The notes under the pieces: model-generated
Told to the model about the DNA's origin: nothing
The model's database searches: none
What the model saw: the letters and a program-made list of their open reading frames with translations, nothing else
Program-made: the position numbers and the translations under genes
Shown: in pieces, positions 27,759 through 36,818 of the stretch
Layout of the letters: the number at the start of each line of letters is the position of its first letter
How positions within the stretch are numbered: position 1 is the first letter of the stretch
Assembly: GCA_001899305.1 (NCBI GenBank)
Contig: MKWL01000018.1
Location: 186,001-250,000, forward strand
From: Thiobacillus sp. 0-1251
Lineage (GTDB): Bacteria > Pseudomonadota > Gammaproteobacteria > Burkholderiales > Thiobacillaceae
Reading direction: 5' to 3'
DNA: 64,000 nt

Positions 27759-28667
27759 TTCCAGATCCTGCAATGCCCATTGCGCTTCGGCATGGGTCGA
27801 GTCAAGCATCAGCACACGCTGAAAGTCGGCCACGGCCGCGTCGGTCTCGCCGAGCCCGCGATGGGCGCGCCCCAGTGCCATCCAGGCTTCCGGGTTGCTG
27901 GGTTCCTGCGTGCGCCATTCTGCGGCGAGGCGGGACAGGGAATGCCAGGCCTTTTTCTCGCCGAGGTCGCAGGCGACCAGAAAATAGCCGCTCTCCTTAC
28001 CGGGGTTTTTCCAGAAGCTCTCGCTCTGGCTTGCTGAATCCATGCGTTGATCCGCCATCTGCCGCAACCAGCCCACCGGCAAGGCGAAATGGAAATTACC
28101 GCCGTCTCGCGATTTGAATGTAAGGATGCCAACCAGGCGACCCGCCGAATCAAATAGACCACCGCCGCTGGCGCCGCGGTCGAATGGGGCGGAGGTCTGG
28201 ATGACCTTGCCACCGTCGCATTCGCACGTATGCAGGCCGATGATCCGGCCGCCGCTGACAGCGTAGGTGCCGTGGGTATAGCCGGCCGCGGCGACATCTA
28301 GGCCCACCCGGGTTTCGCCCAATTCGATCATCGGCACAGGATCAGCCTGATAGCCCGGCAGGTTGAGAAAGCACAGGTCTCGATAGCTGTCGCGTTGATC
28401 GACCATGGCCAGGTGCGTTCCAAGAGCGAGCTCTATTTCGATGTGAGACGCACCGCTGATGACATGGCAGTTGGTGACCAGCCGGTCGCCGGCAATCGAT
28501 ACGGCGGAACCGAATTCCTTGCTGCCATCGGTGCGCGTTACCACGACTTTCAATACGCGCGACGCCAGTGCCTGCCCATCCGGGGCGGCGGCGTGGCCGG
28601 GCGCGATTGCTGCGCCAATCAGCAAAAGCAACAGCGGTAGGAGCAATGCGACAGCGGACGGTCTCAC
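27717..28667 (-). CDS. secreted trypsin-like serine protease with TPR domain
   Basis: A 316-residue protein. I chose the GTG at 28665-28667; an alternative TTG lies 36 bases upstream. A signal sequence (LLLPLLLLLIGAAIAPGHAA) is followed by a trypsin-like domain with the triad visible as TNCHVIS (His), DSYRDLCFLN (Asp) and APFDRGASGGGLFD (Ser in the GxSGGG loop). Residues about 240-310 contain TPR motifs (SNPEAWMALGRAHRGLGETD, DSTHAEAQWALQDLE). It probably acts in the periplasm on misfolded or specific proteins. The stop overlaps the convergent unknown gene. Confidence 0.82.
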   Translation of the reverse strand: MRPSAVALLLPLLLLLIGAAIAPGHAAAPDGQALASRVLKVVVTRTDGSKEFGSAVSIAGDRLVTNCHVISGASHIEIELALGTHLAMVDQRDSYRDLCFLNLPGYQADPVPMIELGETRVGLDVAAAGYTHGTYAVSGGRIIGLHTCECDGGKVIQTSAPFDRGASGGGLFDSAGRLVGILTFKSRDGGNFHFALPVGWLRQMADQRMDSASQSESFWKNPGKESGYFLVACDLGEKKAWHSLSRLAAEWRTQEPSNPEAWMALGRAHRGLGETDAAVADFQRVLMLDSTHAEAQWALQDLELETGRSLMQPDRL

Positions 28668-28857
28668 ATCGATGCCCTTCACGTTCAAGTCGGGTTCCGA
28701 CAATTATCTACGAAAGGATGCAAGGATGCGCGCCCCATCCCGACCAATGGGCAGACCATCGCACACCCCTGTCAGATTCTGGAGCGCGCCCCGGTCTTAA
28801 TGAACAGTGACGGTCATTTTGCCGCACTGTATTCAACCTGATCCGTAGGAGAGCATC

Positions 28858-29169
28858 ATGAAAATTGCACATCTGATCACCGCCCTTATCGGCGCAGCCG
28901 CGCTGGCGGCCACATCGGCCTTTGCCGGTCCTTGGGATTTCAACCCCGATACCGCAGGCGGCATCATGGAAGATCTTGAACGCCCCGGGTATGTGGGCAC
29001 CAGTCTTCCTGACACGCGCAAGCGCATACATATCGACGTTCCAAACAGCGCTTTTCCTGACCACGACAGGGATGAAACGGGCTACGTCGTCGGTACGGCC
29101 GGACCTGAGAAAGGACATGGCGACGAGTACGGCTCGGTCCTGTTCGACGTTGGCGCATTGCGCGAGTGA
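28858..29169 (+). CDS. small secreted protein of unknown function
   Basis: A 103-residue protein with a signal peptide (MKIAHLITALIGAAALAATS ... AFA). The mature part is acidic and polar (GPWDFNPDTAGGIMEDLERP, IDVPNSAFPDHDRDETGYVV) without cysteine. The ATG is preceded by GTAGGAGAGC. It is divergent from the protease gene. I recognise no family. Confidence 0.6.
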   Translation: MKIAHLITALIGAAALAATSAFAGPWDFNPDTAGGIMEDLERPGYVGTSLPDTRKRIHIDVPNSAFPDHDRDETGYVVGTAGPEKGHGDEYGSVLFDVGALRE

Positions 29170-29388
29170 TGGCTCAGTCAACGCGGCTCCAGAATTTCGG
29201 AGCCCGGATGAGGCTGAGGGTCTGAAACAGGCGTTTCGTCAGCGATGCCGTCGGCGATCAGGTCTGGGATACGAGAGTGGTTGGATCCACGCGCACGAAT
29301 GGAAGGACGGGTGTCTTTCCGTGACGGGCGACGACCGATCCAACCACAGGAGTTGCCTGAGCCGGGTCAATCTCCTCAGGAGTGATGC
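29170..29388. other. intergenic region with a long-range inverted repeat
   Basis: About 220 bases without a gene. GTGGTTGGATC at 29277-29287 pairs perfectly with GATCCAACCAC at 29337-29347, and between them GGAAGGA/TCTTTCC forms an inner stem with one mismatch, so an extended hairpin of about 70 bases is possible. It could be a 5' leader of the membrane-protein gene at 29389 or a terminator of the secreted-protein gene. Confidence 0.4.
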
Positions 29389-29823
29389 ATGCTGGATCGA
29401 ATCACTATCCGCCAGCAAGTTCGCAACAACCTGGTCGCGATCATCAGCATGATCGTGGCAGTATCCAGTTTGCTGTATTCCGCGTGGCGGCACGAGGTGA
29501 CAGAAGACCAGCGCACGGTGCGCCAGGCGGGCTTCGAAATCCTGCGCAATCTGGGCGAACTGCAAACCATTGCCGACCATGCCCATTACACCGGCGATCC
29601 GTCGCAGGGCAATCCCGTCAGTGGCTGGGGGCGGGTGTTGATGATCCGCGATCTTTCCCGCCTTATGCCGGACCCGGCACAGGATCACGCCGGGTATTTG
29701 TTCCAGACGTGGGAGACCGAGTCGGCCGGACTGGGTAATAAGACGGCCAGCAGCGAGCGCATCACCGCTGCGATCAATGCCTGCCGCGAGCAGACGGCGC
29801 GATCCATCGCCAGCCTGGATTAA
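29389..29823 (+). CDS. single-pass membrane protein of unknown function
   Basis: A 144-residue protein with one N-terminal membrane segment (LVAIISMIVAVSSLLYSAWR, about residues 15-34) and a soluble, mostly helical part (RTVRQAGFEILRNLGELQTI, MIRDLSRLMPDPAQ) ending with one Cys region (NACREQTARS). The start is preceded by CAGGAGTGATGC. The layout resembles the sensor part of a receptor lacking an output domain. It is convergent with pstB. Confidence 0.55.
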   Translation: MLDRITIRQQVRNNLVAIISMIVAVSSLLYSAWRHEVTEDQRTVRQAGFEILRNLGELQTIADHAHYTGDPSQGNPVSGWGRVLMIRDLSRLMPDPAQDHAGYLFQTWETESAGLGNKTASSERITAAINACREQTARSIASLD

Positions 29824-29891
29824 GACTGGTCCGCCGCATTGGGTCTACGGCATCCCGCTGAGCGGTCTGCCGGCCACGCTGCCAGGTCCGA

Positions 29892-30722
29892 TCAGCCACG
29901 CATGCCCCCGATATAGGCAGCGGTGGCAGGATGAACCGGGGCGTCGAAAATCTGCCGGCACCGACCAAACTCGACCAGTTGGCCGATGCGCTCGCGCATC
30001 CAGAAAAATGCCGCGTAGTTGCCGATGCGCCGCGCCTGCGCCAGGTTGTGGGTGACGATGACCACGGTGTAGCGCCCGGATAGCGACTGGATCATTTCCT
30101 CGACCACGCCGCTGGCGATGGGGTCGAGCGCACTGCACGGCTCGTCCATCAGCAGGATTTCCGGCTCCAGCACCAGCGCGCGGGCGATGCACAGTCGCTG
30201 CTGCTGGCCGCCGGACAGCGCCAGCGCGGGCGCATCGAGGCGGTCGCGCACTTCTTCCCACAGTCCCACGTCGCTCAACGCGGTTTCGATCTTGTGCGCC
30301 AGCGCATCGGCACGGCGCATGCCGTGCTCGCGCAACGGCAGTTCCAGATTGCGGCGGATCGACAGCGGAAACGGGTTGGGGCGCTGAAAAATCATGCCGA
30401 CGCGGCGGCGCAACGCGCGCACATCGAGCCCGGGATCGAGAAGATCAAGGCTGTTCGCGCCGTCGACGAGGCGCAGCCTACCTTCGACGCGCGCGCCGGG
30501 AATCAGGTCGGTGAGCCGGTTGAGCGCGTTGAGAAAGCTGGTCTTGCCGCAGCCCGAGGGGCCGATCAGCGCGGTGATGCAGCCTTTGTAGATATCCAGC
30601 GAGACGTCGGAGAGTACCGGCGTATCGCCGTAGGACACGGCCAGGTTTTCGATGGACAGGTGCGGCACCGGCACGCAGCACGGCGTGCCCGCTTCAATAC
30701 AGCCCAGTGTGTGCGGGTTCAT
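29892..30722 (-). CDS. pstB: phosphate ABC transporter ATP-binding protein
   Basis: The 276-residue ATPase of a Pst importer. Walker A is IGPSGCGKTSFLNALNR, the signature is LSGGQQQRLCIARAL, Walker B is PEILLMDEPCSALDP, and the H-loop is VTHNLAQARR. An extension of about 20 residues (MNPHTLGCIEAGTPCCVP) precedes the core. The ATG at 30720-30722 overlaps the pstA stop by 4 bases. It is the last gene of a run that begins with arsS more than 11 kb upstream. PstB proteins energise uptake of phosphate and, less selectively, arsenate. Confidence 0.93.
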   Translation of the reverse strand: MNPHTLGCIEAGTPCCVPVPHLSIENLAVSYGDTPVLSDVSLDIYKGCITALIGPSGCGKTSFLNALNRLTDLIPGARVEGRLRLVDGANSLDLLDPGLDVRALRRRVGMIFQRPNPFPLSIRRNLELPLREHGMRRADALAHKIETALSDVGLWEEVRDRLDAPALALSGGQQQRLCIARALVLEPEILLMDEPCSALDPIASGVVEEMIQSLSGRYTVVIVTHNLAQARRIGNYAAFFWMRERIGQLVEFGRCRQIFDAPVHPATAAYIGGMRG

Positions 30723-31561
30723 AAGGCGAGTCTCCGGGTGAGCAGGCGGCGCGACAGTGCGACCGCCAGCAGGTTGGCGCAGGCGACCAGCGCGACCAGC
30801 ACCAGTGCGCTGGCGGCGGCGTGCGTGTCGCCGCCAGCGACGTTCATCGACAGGTCGTAGATGTGGACGGCGAGCGCGCGCCCGGAATCCGACAATGATT
30901 CGGGCATGCGGTCGACGTAGCCGCTGGTGAAGATGAGCGCGGCGGTTTCGGCGGCGGCGCGGCCGATGCCGAGCATCAATCCTGCGCCGATGGCGGGTGC
31001 TGCGGCGGGCAGGATGACGTGCGCGAGCGCGGCGCTTTGGGTCAGCCCGAGCGCCGCGGCGCCGCGCCGCCAGCCGTCGTCCACCGCGCCGAGTCCGGCT
31101 TCGACGGTGCGGATGAAGACCGGCAGGATCATCGCGGCCAGCGTGAGGCCGCCCGACAGGATCGAAAATCCCAGGCCGAGATAGACGCTGAAGAATGCGT
31201 TGCCGAACAGGCCGAAGACGATGGACGGCATTCCGGCGAGCCCGTCGAGCGCGAGGCGGATGCGCCGTCCGGTGCCGCCGCCGGCGCGGGTGTAGGTGTT
31301 CAGCCACACCGCCGCGCCGAGCCCGACCGGCGCGGCGACGCCGACCGCCACGCCGAGAATCAGCAGCGTGGAGACAAGTATCGATGCGATACCGCCGTCG
31401 CGCCCGGCGTTTTCTGGCGCAGTGGTGATGAAGTCCCACGACAGCGCGCCGAGCCCGAGCCGCGCGAGATCCACGAAAAGCCAGGCGAACACGGCGGCGA
31501 CGCTGAGTGCCGCACCCCACAGCGCAAGTCCGAACAGACGGTCGCCCGGCACGCTATGCAT
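30719..31561 (-). CDS. pstA: phosphate ABC transporter permease PstA
   Basis: A 280-residue inner-membrane permease with six hydrophobic segments. The binding-protein-dependent transport motif is seen as GAAALGLTQSAALAHVILPA, and GMPSIVFGLFGNAFF is typical for PstA/PstC. It overlaps pstC by 8 bases and pstB by 4. It pairs with PstC to form the channel. Confidence 0.92.
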   Translation of the reverse strand: MHSVPGDRLFGLALWGAALSVAAVFAWLFVDLARLGLGALSWDFITTAPENAGRDGGIASILVSTLLILGVAVGVAAPVGLGAAVWLNTYTRAGGGTGRRIRLALDGLAGMPSIVFGLFGNAFFSVYLGLGFSILSGGLTLAAMILPVFIRTVEAGLGAVDDGWRRGAAALGLTQSAALAHVILPAAAPAIGAGLMLGIGRAAAETAALIFTSGYVDRMPESLSDSGRALAVHIYDLSMNVAGGDTHAAASALVLVALVACANLLAVALSRRLLTRRLAL

Positions 31562-32396
31562 GGCGCGGCTCCAGACGCGCGGCGAACCACGCCAGCCCCA
31601 GCACCAGCAGCGCCAGCAGCAGCCCCGACACGAACAACCCGGCGCGATGGGTGCCGGTGGCGTAGGCCATTTCCAATGCGATGTTGGCGGTGAGCACGCG
31701 CACCGGGTCGAATACGCTGGCGGGCAGTTGCACTACGTTGCCCGCCACCATCAGCACCGCCATGGTTTCGCCCAGCGCGCGCGCCAGACCGAGCAGCACA
31801 CCGCCGGCGATGCCGCGCCGCGCGGCGGGAACCGCCACCTTCAGCAGCGTGGCGCGCTGCGTCAGGCCGAGCGCCGCCGCGCCGTCGAGCAGGCTGCGCG
31901 GCACGGCAGCAAGCGCGGCGTGGGCGAGCAGCGCGACGGTGGGCAGGATCATCAGCGCGAGCACCAGTCCGGCGGTGAAGAGGCTGGCGCCGGGCGGCTG
32001 CCAGCGCGCGACCAGCGGCACCAGCACGGTCAGCCCCCAGAAGCCGTACACCACCGAGGGCACGCCGGCCATCAGCGCGAGCAGCCCGCGAAAACCGGCA
32101 GCCAGCGCAGGCGGCGCCTGAAAACGTGCGAACAGCGCGCACGCCAGCCCCAGCGGCGCGGCCAGCAGTATCGCGAGCGCGGCCACCGCGAGCGTTGCAA
32201 TGCACATCGCGGCGAGGCCGAAGTGGCCTTCCAGCGGATACCAGGCAAGGCCGACGAAGCGCAGCCAGCCGCCGTGCGCCAGCGCAGGCCAGGATTCGGC
32301 CAGCAAGAAGCCGAGCATGCCGGCCAGCAGCAGCGCCGCGGCACCCGCCATCGCGGCGGTCAGCGGTGCGAGCAGGGCATCAGCCGAGCGGTTCAT
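31554..32396 (-). CDS. pstC: phosphate ABC transporter permease PstC
   Basis: A 280-residue inner-membrane permease, the partner of PstA. Six membrane segments, LMAGVPSVVYGFWGLTVLVP, and the EAA-like loop DGAAALGLTQRATLLKVAVP are visible. The start codon shares one base with the pstS stop, so translation is coupled through the whole pst block. Confidence 0.92.
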   Translation of the reverse strand: MNRSADALLAPLTAAMAGAAALLLAGMLGFLLAESWPALAHGGWLRFVGLAWYPLEGHFGLAAMCIATLAVAALAILLAAPLGLACALFARFQAPPALAAGFRGLLALMAGVPSVVYGFWGLTVLVPLVARWQPPGASLFTAGLVLALMILPTVALLAHAALAAVPRSLLDGAAALGLTQRATLLKVAVPAARRGIAGGVLLGLARALGETMAVLMVAGNVVQLPASVFDPVRVLTANIALEMAYATGTHRAGLFVSGLLLALLVLGLAWFAARLEPRHA

Positions 32397-33214
32397 CAGC
32401 GTGGCGGCGGGACAAAGTATTGCGCTTCGATCAGGTCGCGCACGGCGGGCGATTGCGCGAAGGCGATGAAGCGGGCGGCAAGCGGCGATGGCGCGCCGTG
32501 CGTGACGAGATTGAGCGGACGCGTCAGCGGAAAGCGGCCGCGCTGCACCGCGTCCGTGGTCGCCGCCACGCCGGCCATCGGCAGCAGCCTGATCGGTATG
32601 CCGTGTTCGACCGCGTATTCCGCCGCGCCGATCGACACGTAGCCGATCGCGCCGGGGTTGCCCGCCACCGTCTTGATGCCCTGCTGGTTGTCGCCGATTA
32701 CCGCCTGCGCGCGAACCTGGCTGTTCTTCAGCCCGGTGTAGTGCAGGAACAGTTCCAACGTCGAGCGGCCTTCGGCTTTGCTCACCACCGTGATCGGGCG
32801 ATCCGGTCCGCCGGCCCCACGCCAGTCGCGTATCCGGCCGGTATAGATCGCCTTGATCTGCGCGTCGTCGAGTTGCCTGACCGGATTGCCTGCATGGACG
32901 ATGAGGGCGACGCCGTCCAGCGCGATGGTGTGCGCGACCAGCGTTTTCGCCTCGACGGGTTTGAGCGAGCGCGACACCAGGCCGATGTCGGCCAGGCCGT
33001 TCATCGCATCGGCCACGCCGCGCGACGAGCCGCCGGTCTGCACGTCCACGCGCACGCCGGGATTCGCCGCTTCGAAGCGCTTGCCGATTTCCAGCGCCAG
33101 CGGCGCGACGGTGCTGGAGCCGGTGAGCACCAGTTTGTCTTCGGCAGCGTGCGCGGCCGGCAGGAAGGCAAGCACTGCAAGCAGCGTGGCAAGGAAAGTC
33201 AGGGTGTGTTTCAT
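32396..33214 (-). CDS. pstS: phosphate ABC transporter substrate-binding protein
   Basis: A 272-residue periplasmic binding protein with a signal peptide (LATLLAVLAFLPAAHA). The anion-binding loops are LVLTGSSTVAPLALEIG and TGGSSRGVADAMNGLADIGLVSR; YTGRIRDWRGAGG and SKAEGRSTLELFLHYTG are also typical of PstS. I chose the ATG at 33212-33214 (MKHTLTFLAT). It begins 22 bases after the peroxiredoxin-like gene. The position downstream of arsM and in the same run suggests it feeds or protects the arsenic pathway; whether it prefers phosphate over arsenate cannot be read from sequence alone. Confidence 0.9.
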   Translation of the reverse strand: MKHTLTFLATLLAVLAFLPAAHAAEDKLVLTGSSTVAPLALEIGKRFEAANPGVRVDVQTGGSSRGVADAMNGLADIGLVSRSLKPVEAKTLVAHTIALDGVALIVHAGNPVRQLDDAQIKAIYTGRIRDWRGAGGPDRPITVVSKAEGRSTLELFLHYTGLKNSQVRAQAVIGDNQQGIKTVAGNPGAIGYVSIGAAEYAVEHGIPIRLLPMAGVAATTDAVQRGRFPLTRPLNLVTHGAPSPLAARFIAFAQSPAVRDLIEAQYFVPPPR

Positions 33215-33236
33215 GCGGGTCTCGTGGACAGGGACG

Positions 33237-33962
33237 TTACGTGCGGGGCAGCGCTTCCAGCGCACGGAGGATGTCGGCGGGCTCCATCCGTTTGGTGTAG
33301 TCGGTGTCGGCCTGCATCGCGCGCACGATGCCGTCGCGGTCGATGACGAAGGTGCCAGGCGCGGGCAGCACGTTGCGACCGGGCCCGTTGTATTCGATCA
33401 GGTCGAGGCCGTGTTTGCGATAGACCGCAGCAAGGTCGGGATCGACTTCGAAAAGCAGCCGATACGCGCGCATCGCCGTGCTGTCGAGGTCACTCAGCAC
33501 GTCGAACTCGCGCGGCGCGGCCTTGAACTGTTCGAGCGACTTGTCGGGAGTCTGCGGGGTGACGGCGATGAGCTGCGCGCCGAGTGCCTGAAACCGTGGC
33601 AGGCTTTCCCGCAAAGCGTGCAGGTGCATGTTGCAGAACGGGCACCAGGCGCCGCGATAGAACACCAGCACCACCGGGCCTTTTTCCAGTTCGTCGTAGA
33701 GATTCACCGGCTGGCCGAATGCGTTGGGCAGGGTGAAATCGGGCGCGCGTTCTCCGACCTTGATGCCGGGGTCGGGCAGGGTTTTGGCGAGCGCGGCCTT
33801 GGCGAGCGCCATCACCGCCTGCTCGTCGGCGGAGAAGCCAGGCTTGGCGGCGGTGCGCGCCTGATATTCCTGCAGTGCGCCCTGGTAGTCGCCAGGCTGC
33901 GCGGCATGCAGCGGCGCGGCGAGCGAGAGCAACAGGGCGGCGCGGATAAGCGTATTCAGCAT
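33237..33962 (-). CDS. secreted AhpC/TSA-type peroxiredoxin-like protein
   Basis: A 241-residue protein with a signal peptide (TLIRAALLLSLAAPLHA). The thioredoxin-fold domain begins at GERAPDFTLPNAFGQPVNLY, and the redox site is GAWCPFC (Cys107, Cys110). LEQFKAAPREFDVLSDLDSTAMRAY and GTFVIDRDGIVRAMQADTDYTKR are typical for the peroxiredoxin-like family. It probably acts in the periplasm as a thiol peroxidase or reductase. It sits between arsM and pstS on one transcript, so a role in keeping arsenicals or thiols reduced is a reasonable guess. Confidence 0.83.
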   Translation of the reverse strand: MLNTLIRAALLLSLAAPLHAAQPGDYQGALQEYQARTAAKPGFSADEQAVMALAKAALAKTLPDPGIKVGERAPDFTLPNAFGQPVNLYDELEKGPVVLVFYRGAWCPFCNMHLHALRESLPRFQALGAQLIAVTPQTPDKSLEQFKAAPREFDVLSDLDSTAMRAYRLLFEVDPDLAAVYRKHGLDLIEYNGPGRNVLPAPGTFVIDRDGIVRAMQADTDYTKRMEPADILRALEALPRT

Positions 33963-33979
33963 GAGTGTCTCCTGGTGGG

Positions 33980-35035
33980 TCAACAGCATGCGCAGGCGGC
34001 AGCGTCGCCACTGGTTTCGGCGCGGCTCTTTTCGGTGAAGGGCAGGCCGCCGCCACAGCCAGGGAAGATGCCGTAGTGGCGCGAAAAATCGCCGATGAAA
34101 TCGAAGTGCGCGGCAAAACGGCTGTCGTGCAGCATGCGCCAGGTGTTGCCGCATACGGGGAAGACCCTGCCCGCTTCGATGACGTGATGGGTGTCGAGTT
34201 TGAAGCTGTCGCGCGCCAGCGGCAGCGTGCCGCGATACACCACGGCCTGGCCGTAGTCCTCGCAGGCCGGCTCCAGCCCGTCGAGCTTGAACAGCCGGGT
34301 GGTTGCGGAATAAAACCGCAGCTCGCCGACCTTCTGCGCGATGGCAGGATCGGTGAGTTCGATCGGGCGGCTTTCCACCAGGCGCGGGTCGGCGAAGCCG
34401 GCTTGCCGGGCGAGCGTCAGAAAATCGTTCCAGTACAGCGCGCCGCCGAGGCATTCGCCATACAGCAGCGGATCGTTACGCAGCGCGGCAGGGACGCGGC
34501 GGTCGGCGTAGATGTCGGAAAAGTAAAATTCGCCGCCGGGCTTCAGCAGCCGGTGGATGTGCGCCAGCACGCGATCCTTGTTGGGCGAGAGGTTGACCAC
34601 GCAGTTGGAGACGATGACATCGAAGCTCGCGTCTTGCAGTCCCAGGGCGTCGAGTTCCTCGATGTAGCCGAGCTGGAAGCGCACGTTGTCGTGGCCGAAT
34701 TTTCCCGCATGCCAGCCGCGATGCGCTTCGGCGACGGCGAGCTGCTCCTCGGTCATGTCCACGCCGAGCACCGAGCCGGCCGGTCCGGCGAGCTGCGCCA
34801 GCACGTAGCAGTCGCGGCCCGAGCCGGAACCGAGGTCGAGAATGCGGCTGCCTTCCAGCGCCAGCGGCGCGACCAGCCCGCAGCCGTAATAGCGCGCGCT
34901 GACCTCGGGATGAACGTTGGCCAGCAGCGGTTTCAGCCAGGCCGGCATGGACATGACATCGCAGCAGGCGCTGGTCTTGAGGTCGGCCGAGCTTTGCAGT
35001 TGATGGCCGTAATAGTCTTTCACTTCGTCGCGCAT
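33980..35035 (-). CDS. arsM: arsenite methyltransferase (arsenosugar type)
   Basis: Transfers methyl groups from S-adenosylmethionine to As(III), the first step towards arsenosugars. The 351-residue protein has the SAM motif ILDLGSGSGRDCYVLAQL and the later VSNCVVNLSPNKDRVL. Cys24, Cys52, Cys145 and Cys195 have the spacing of the four conserved As(III)-binding cysteines of ArsM (28 and 50 residues between the first and last pairs). The C-terminal extension ends in a cysteine-rich tail (ACACC). It lies between an FAD oxidoreductase (16-base overlap) and a peroxiredoxin, in one run with arsS. Confidence 0.93.
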   Translation of the reverse strand: MRDEVKDYYGHQLQSSADLKTSACCDVMSMPAWLKPLLANVHPEVSARYYGCGLVAPLALEGSRILDLGSGSGRDCYVLAQLAGPAGSVLGVDMTEEQLAVAEAHRGWHAGKFGHDNVRFQLGYIEELDALGLQDASFDVIVSNCVVNLSPNKDRVLAHIHRLLKPGGEFYFSDIYADRRVPAALRNDPLLYGECLGGALYWNDFLTLARQAGFADPRLVESRPIELTDPAIAQKVGELRFYSATTRLFKLDGLEPACEDYGQAVVYRGTLPLARDSFKLDTHHVIEAGRVFPVCGNTWRMLHDSRFAAHFDFIGDFSRHYGIFPGCGGGLPFTEKSRAETSGDAAACACC

Positions 35036-36186
35036 GAGGGATGCTCCTTGGATGGATGGGGTAGTTCCGCCAGCTTACGAGCGCCAAAGTGCGCGACAAA
35101 GCGGCGGTCGATATGGTCTTTCCAGCGCCATGCCCAGCGCCCTTGCCATACCCAGCCGCCCCACGTACCGATGGCGTGGCGGTCGCCGGTGGAGAGCAGC
35201 GCCAGCGCGCGTGTTTGCGGGGTCCATGGCGCGCATGCCAGACCTTGCAGCGCGGCGCGCAGATTGGCAGCCAGCACCGGGCCCGCTTTCACTGCGTAAA
35301 CGCCCGATTTTGGGTGCGGGCGGGCAGAAAAGCTGGCGACATCGCCCGCGGCGAATATGTCGGGATGCGAGCACGAGCGCAGGGTGGGGTCGATCGCGAT
35401 AAAGCCTGCATCGTCGACCGCCAGGCCTGCGGCGCGCGGCCACGCCGGTGCTGCGGCACCGGTGGCCCAGACGGTGAAATCGCGGTCGATCCGGGTGCCG
35501 TCGGCGAGTTCGATGTGATCCGAGGCGACCGCGTTCACGGCTTGCCCGAGATGGAGGGTGATGCCCAGCGCCCGCAGCACGCGCGCGGCGGCGTGCCCCG
35601 CCTGTGGCGCCAGATGATGCAGCAGCGTGTTTTGCCGTCCGATCAGGTGGAAGCGGTGCGGGTTCCAGGTGGTGCGCGCCAGCCGGTGTCGCATGGCGGC
35701 GATGACTTCGACACCGGCTGCACCGCCGCCGACCACCGCGATGCTGAGCGGACGGCGGCACGCGACCTCGGTCGCGAGTTGTCGCCAGCGGTCGAGGAAA
35801 GGCTCGATCGGCTTCACCGGAACGGCATACTCGGCCACGCCAGCAACCGTCATCGGCGGCGGGGTGGAACCGGTGTTGATGGACAGGAGGTCGTAGGCGA
35901 GCCGACTGCCGTTTTCGCAGACCACCACGCGGTTGGCGGGATCGAATTGCACGGCGAGCGTTTTCAGCCAGCGGCAACCGGCTGCGCGTACCAGCGGCGC
36001 AAGATCGACACAGCCCTGTTCATAGTGATAATGGCCGGCGATCACGCCCGGCATCATGCCGGAGTAGGGGGCGAGCTGATGCGGGCTGACCAGCACCAGT
36101 TCAACGCCGGGCAGCGGCGCGCGCGCGAAGGCTTCGAGCACGAACAGGTGGGCGTGACCGCCGCCGATCAGCAATAGGCGTTTCAT
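35020..36186 (-). CDS. pyridine nucleotide-disulfide/NADH dehydrogenase-like FAD oxidoreductase
   Basis: A 388-residue flavoprotein. The N-terminal FAD site is KRLLLIGGGHAHLFVLEAF, a second Rossmann motif is SIAVVGGGAAGVEVIAAM, and the FAD-closing motif is HPDIFAAGDVASFS. It resembles the NDH-2-like group that includes the flavoprotein part found fused to SelD in some bacteria. There is no disulfide CxxxxC. It overlaps arsM by 16 bases and the glycosyltransferase gene by 4, so it belongs to the arsenosugar run, where such oxidoreductases recur; the reaction is unknown. Confidence 0.85.
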   Translation of the reverse strand: MKRLLLIGGGHAHLFVLEAFARAPLPGVELVLVSPHQLAPYSGMMPGVIAGHYHYEQGCVDLAPLVRAAGCRWLKTLAVQFDPANRVVVCENGSRLAYDLLSINTGSTPPPMTVAGVAEYAVPVKPIEPFLDRWRQLATEVACRRPLSIAVVGGGAAGVEVIAAMRHRLARTTWNPHRFHLIGRQNTLLHHLAPQAGHAAARVLRALGITLHLGQAVNAVASDHIELADGTRIDRDFTVWATGAAAPAWPRAAGLAVDDAGFIAIDPTLRSCSHPDIFAAGDVASFSARPHPKSGVYAVKAGPVLAANLRAALQGLACAPWTPQTRALALLSTGDRHAIGTWGGWVWQGRWAWRWKDHIDRRFVAHFGARKLAELPHPSKEHPSCATK

Positions 36187-36818
36187 GAGGCAGTCTCCAG
36201 TTCGATTGCACGCTGCCAGCCAGACGGCAGGTGGATGAGGTCGTCGGGTTCGTCGATATCGGCCAGGGTGCGGCCGATGGCCGTGCGCCAGCCCAGCGTG
36301 GCGAGGCGTTCGCGTGTCAGCGCCGCCACCTGCGAGGTGCCCCACGGCATGTCGGCGAACAGTGAAGAATGGAAGATCGACAGGCCGAGCAGGACGTAAC
36401 CGCCATCGTGCGCCGGATGCATGACGGCGTGGTGCGTATCCAGCAGCAGCGCGGCATCGCGCAGCGTTTGCGCGTCGAGCTGTGGACAATCGGTGCCGAT
36501 CAGCAGGACGCGTTGATGCGAATCCAGGCTGCGCCGGGCGGCACGCGCCATGCGTGCGCCGAGATCGCCTTCGCCCTGGGCGCTGGTCTGCACGCCGGGC
36601 GGGAACGGGATGTTGCGCCAATCGGCGCTATCGGGCGGCGGTTCGACGCACAGCTCGACCGGGCCGATGTCCGCTGCCCAGGCCGCCTCCAGTGTGTGAC
36701 GCAGCATGCGCTCGGCGAGCCTGGACGCACCGACTTCGCCCAGCGCGGGAATGAGTCGGGTTTTGACGCGACCGGGGCGCGGCGCCTTGGCGAAGACAAT
36801 GATGCGGGTGGCGTTCAT
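36183..36818 (-). CDS. TIGR04282-type arsenosugar glycosyltransferase
   Basis: A 211-residue protein with FAKAPRPGRVKTRLIPALGE at its N-terminus, LLIGTDCPQLDAQTLRDAA (the DxD-like TDCP motif) and MHPAHDGGYVLLGL, all typical for the family that occurs with ArsS/ArsM. It has a nucleotidyl-sugar transferase fold and is thought to help build the sugar part of arsenosugars; the exact step is not established. It starts at 36816-36818 and overlaps the next glycosyltransferase stop by 4 bases. Confidence 0.88.
   Translation of the reverse strand: MNATRIIVFAKAPRPGRVKTRLIPALGEVGASRLAERMLRHTLEAAWAADIGPVELCVEPPPDSADWRNIPFPPGVQTSAQGEGDLGARMARAARRSLDSHQRVLLIGTDCPQLDAQTLRDAALLLDTHHAVMHPAHDGGYVLLGLSIFHSSLFADMPWGTSQVAALTRERLATLGWRTAIGRTLADIDEPDDLIHLPSGWQRAIELETAS

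Noticed and set aside
35020..36186. SelD-linked selenium function of the FAD oxidoreductase
   Set aside because: The protein resembles the flavoprotein found fused to SelD, but no SelD domain or selenium gene is present. Context is arsenosugar synthesis.
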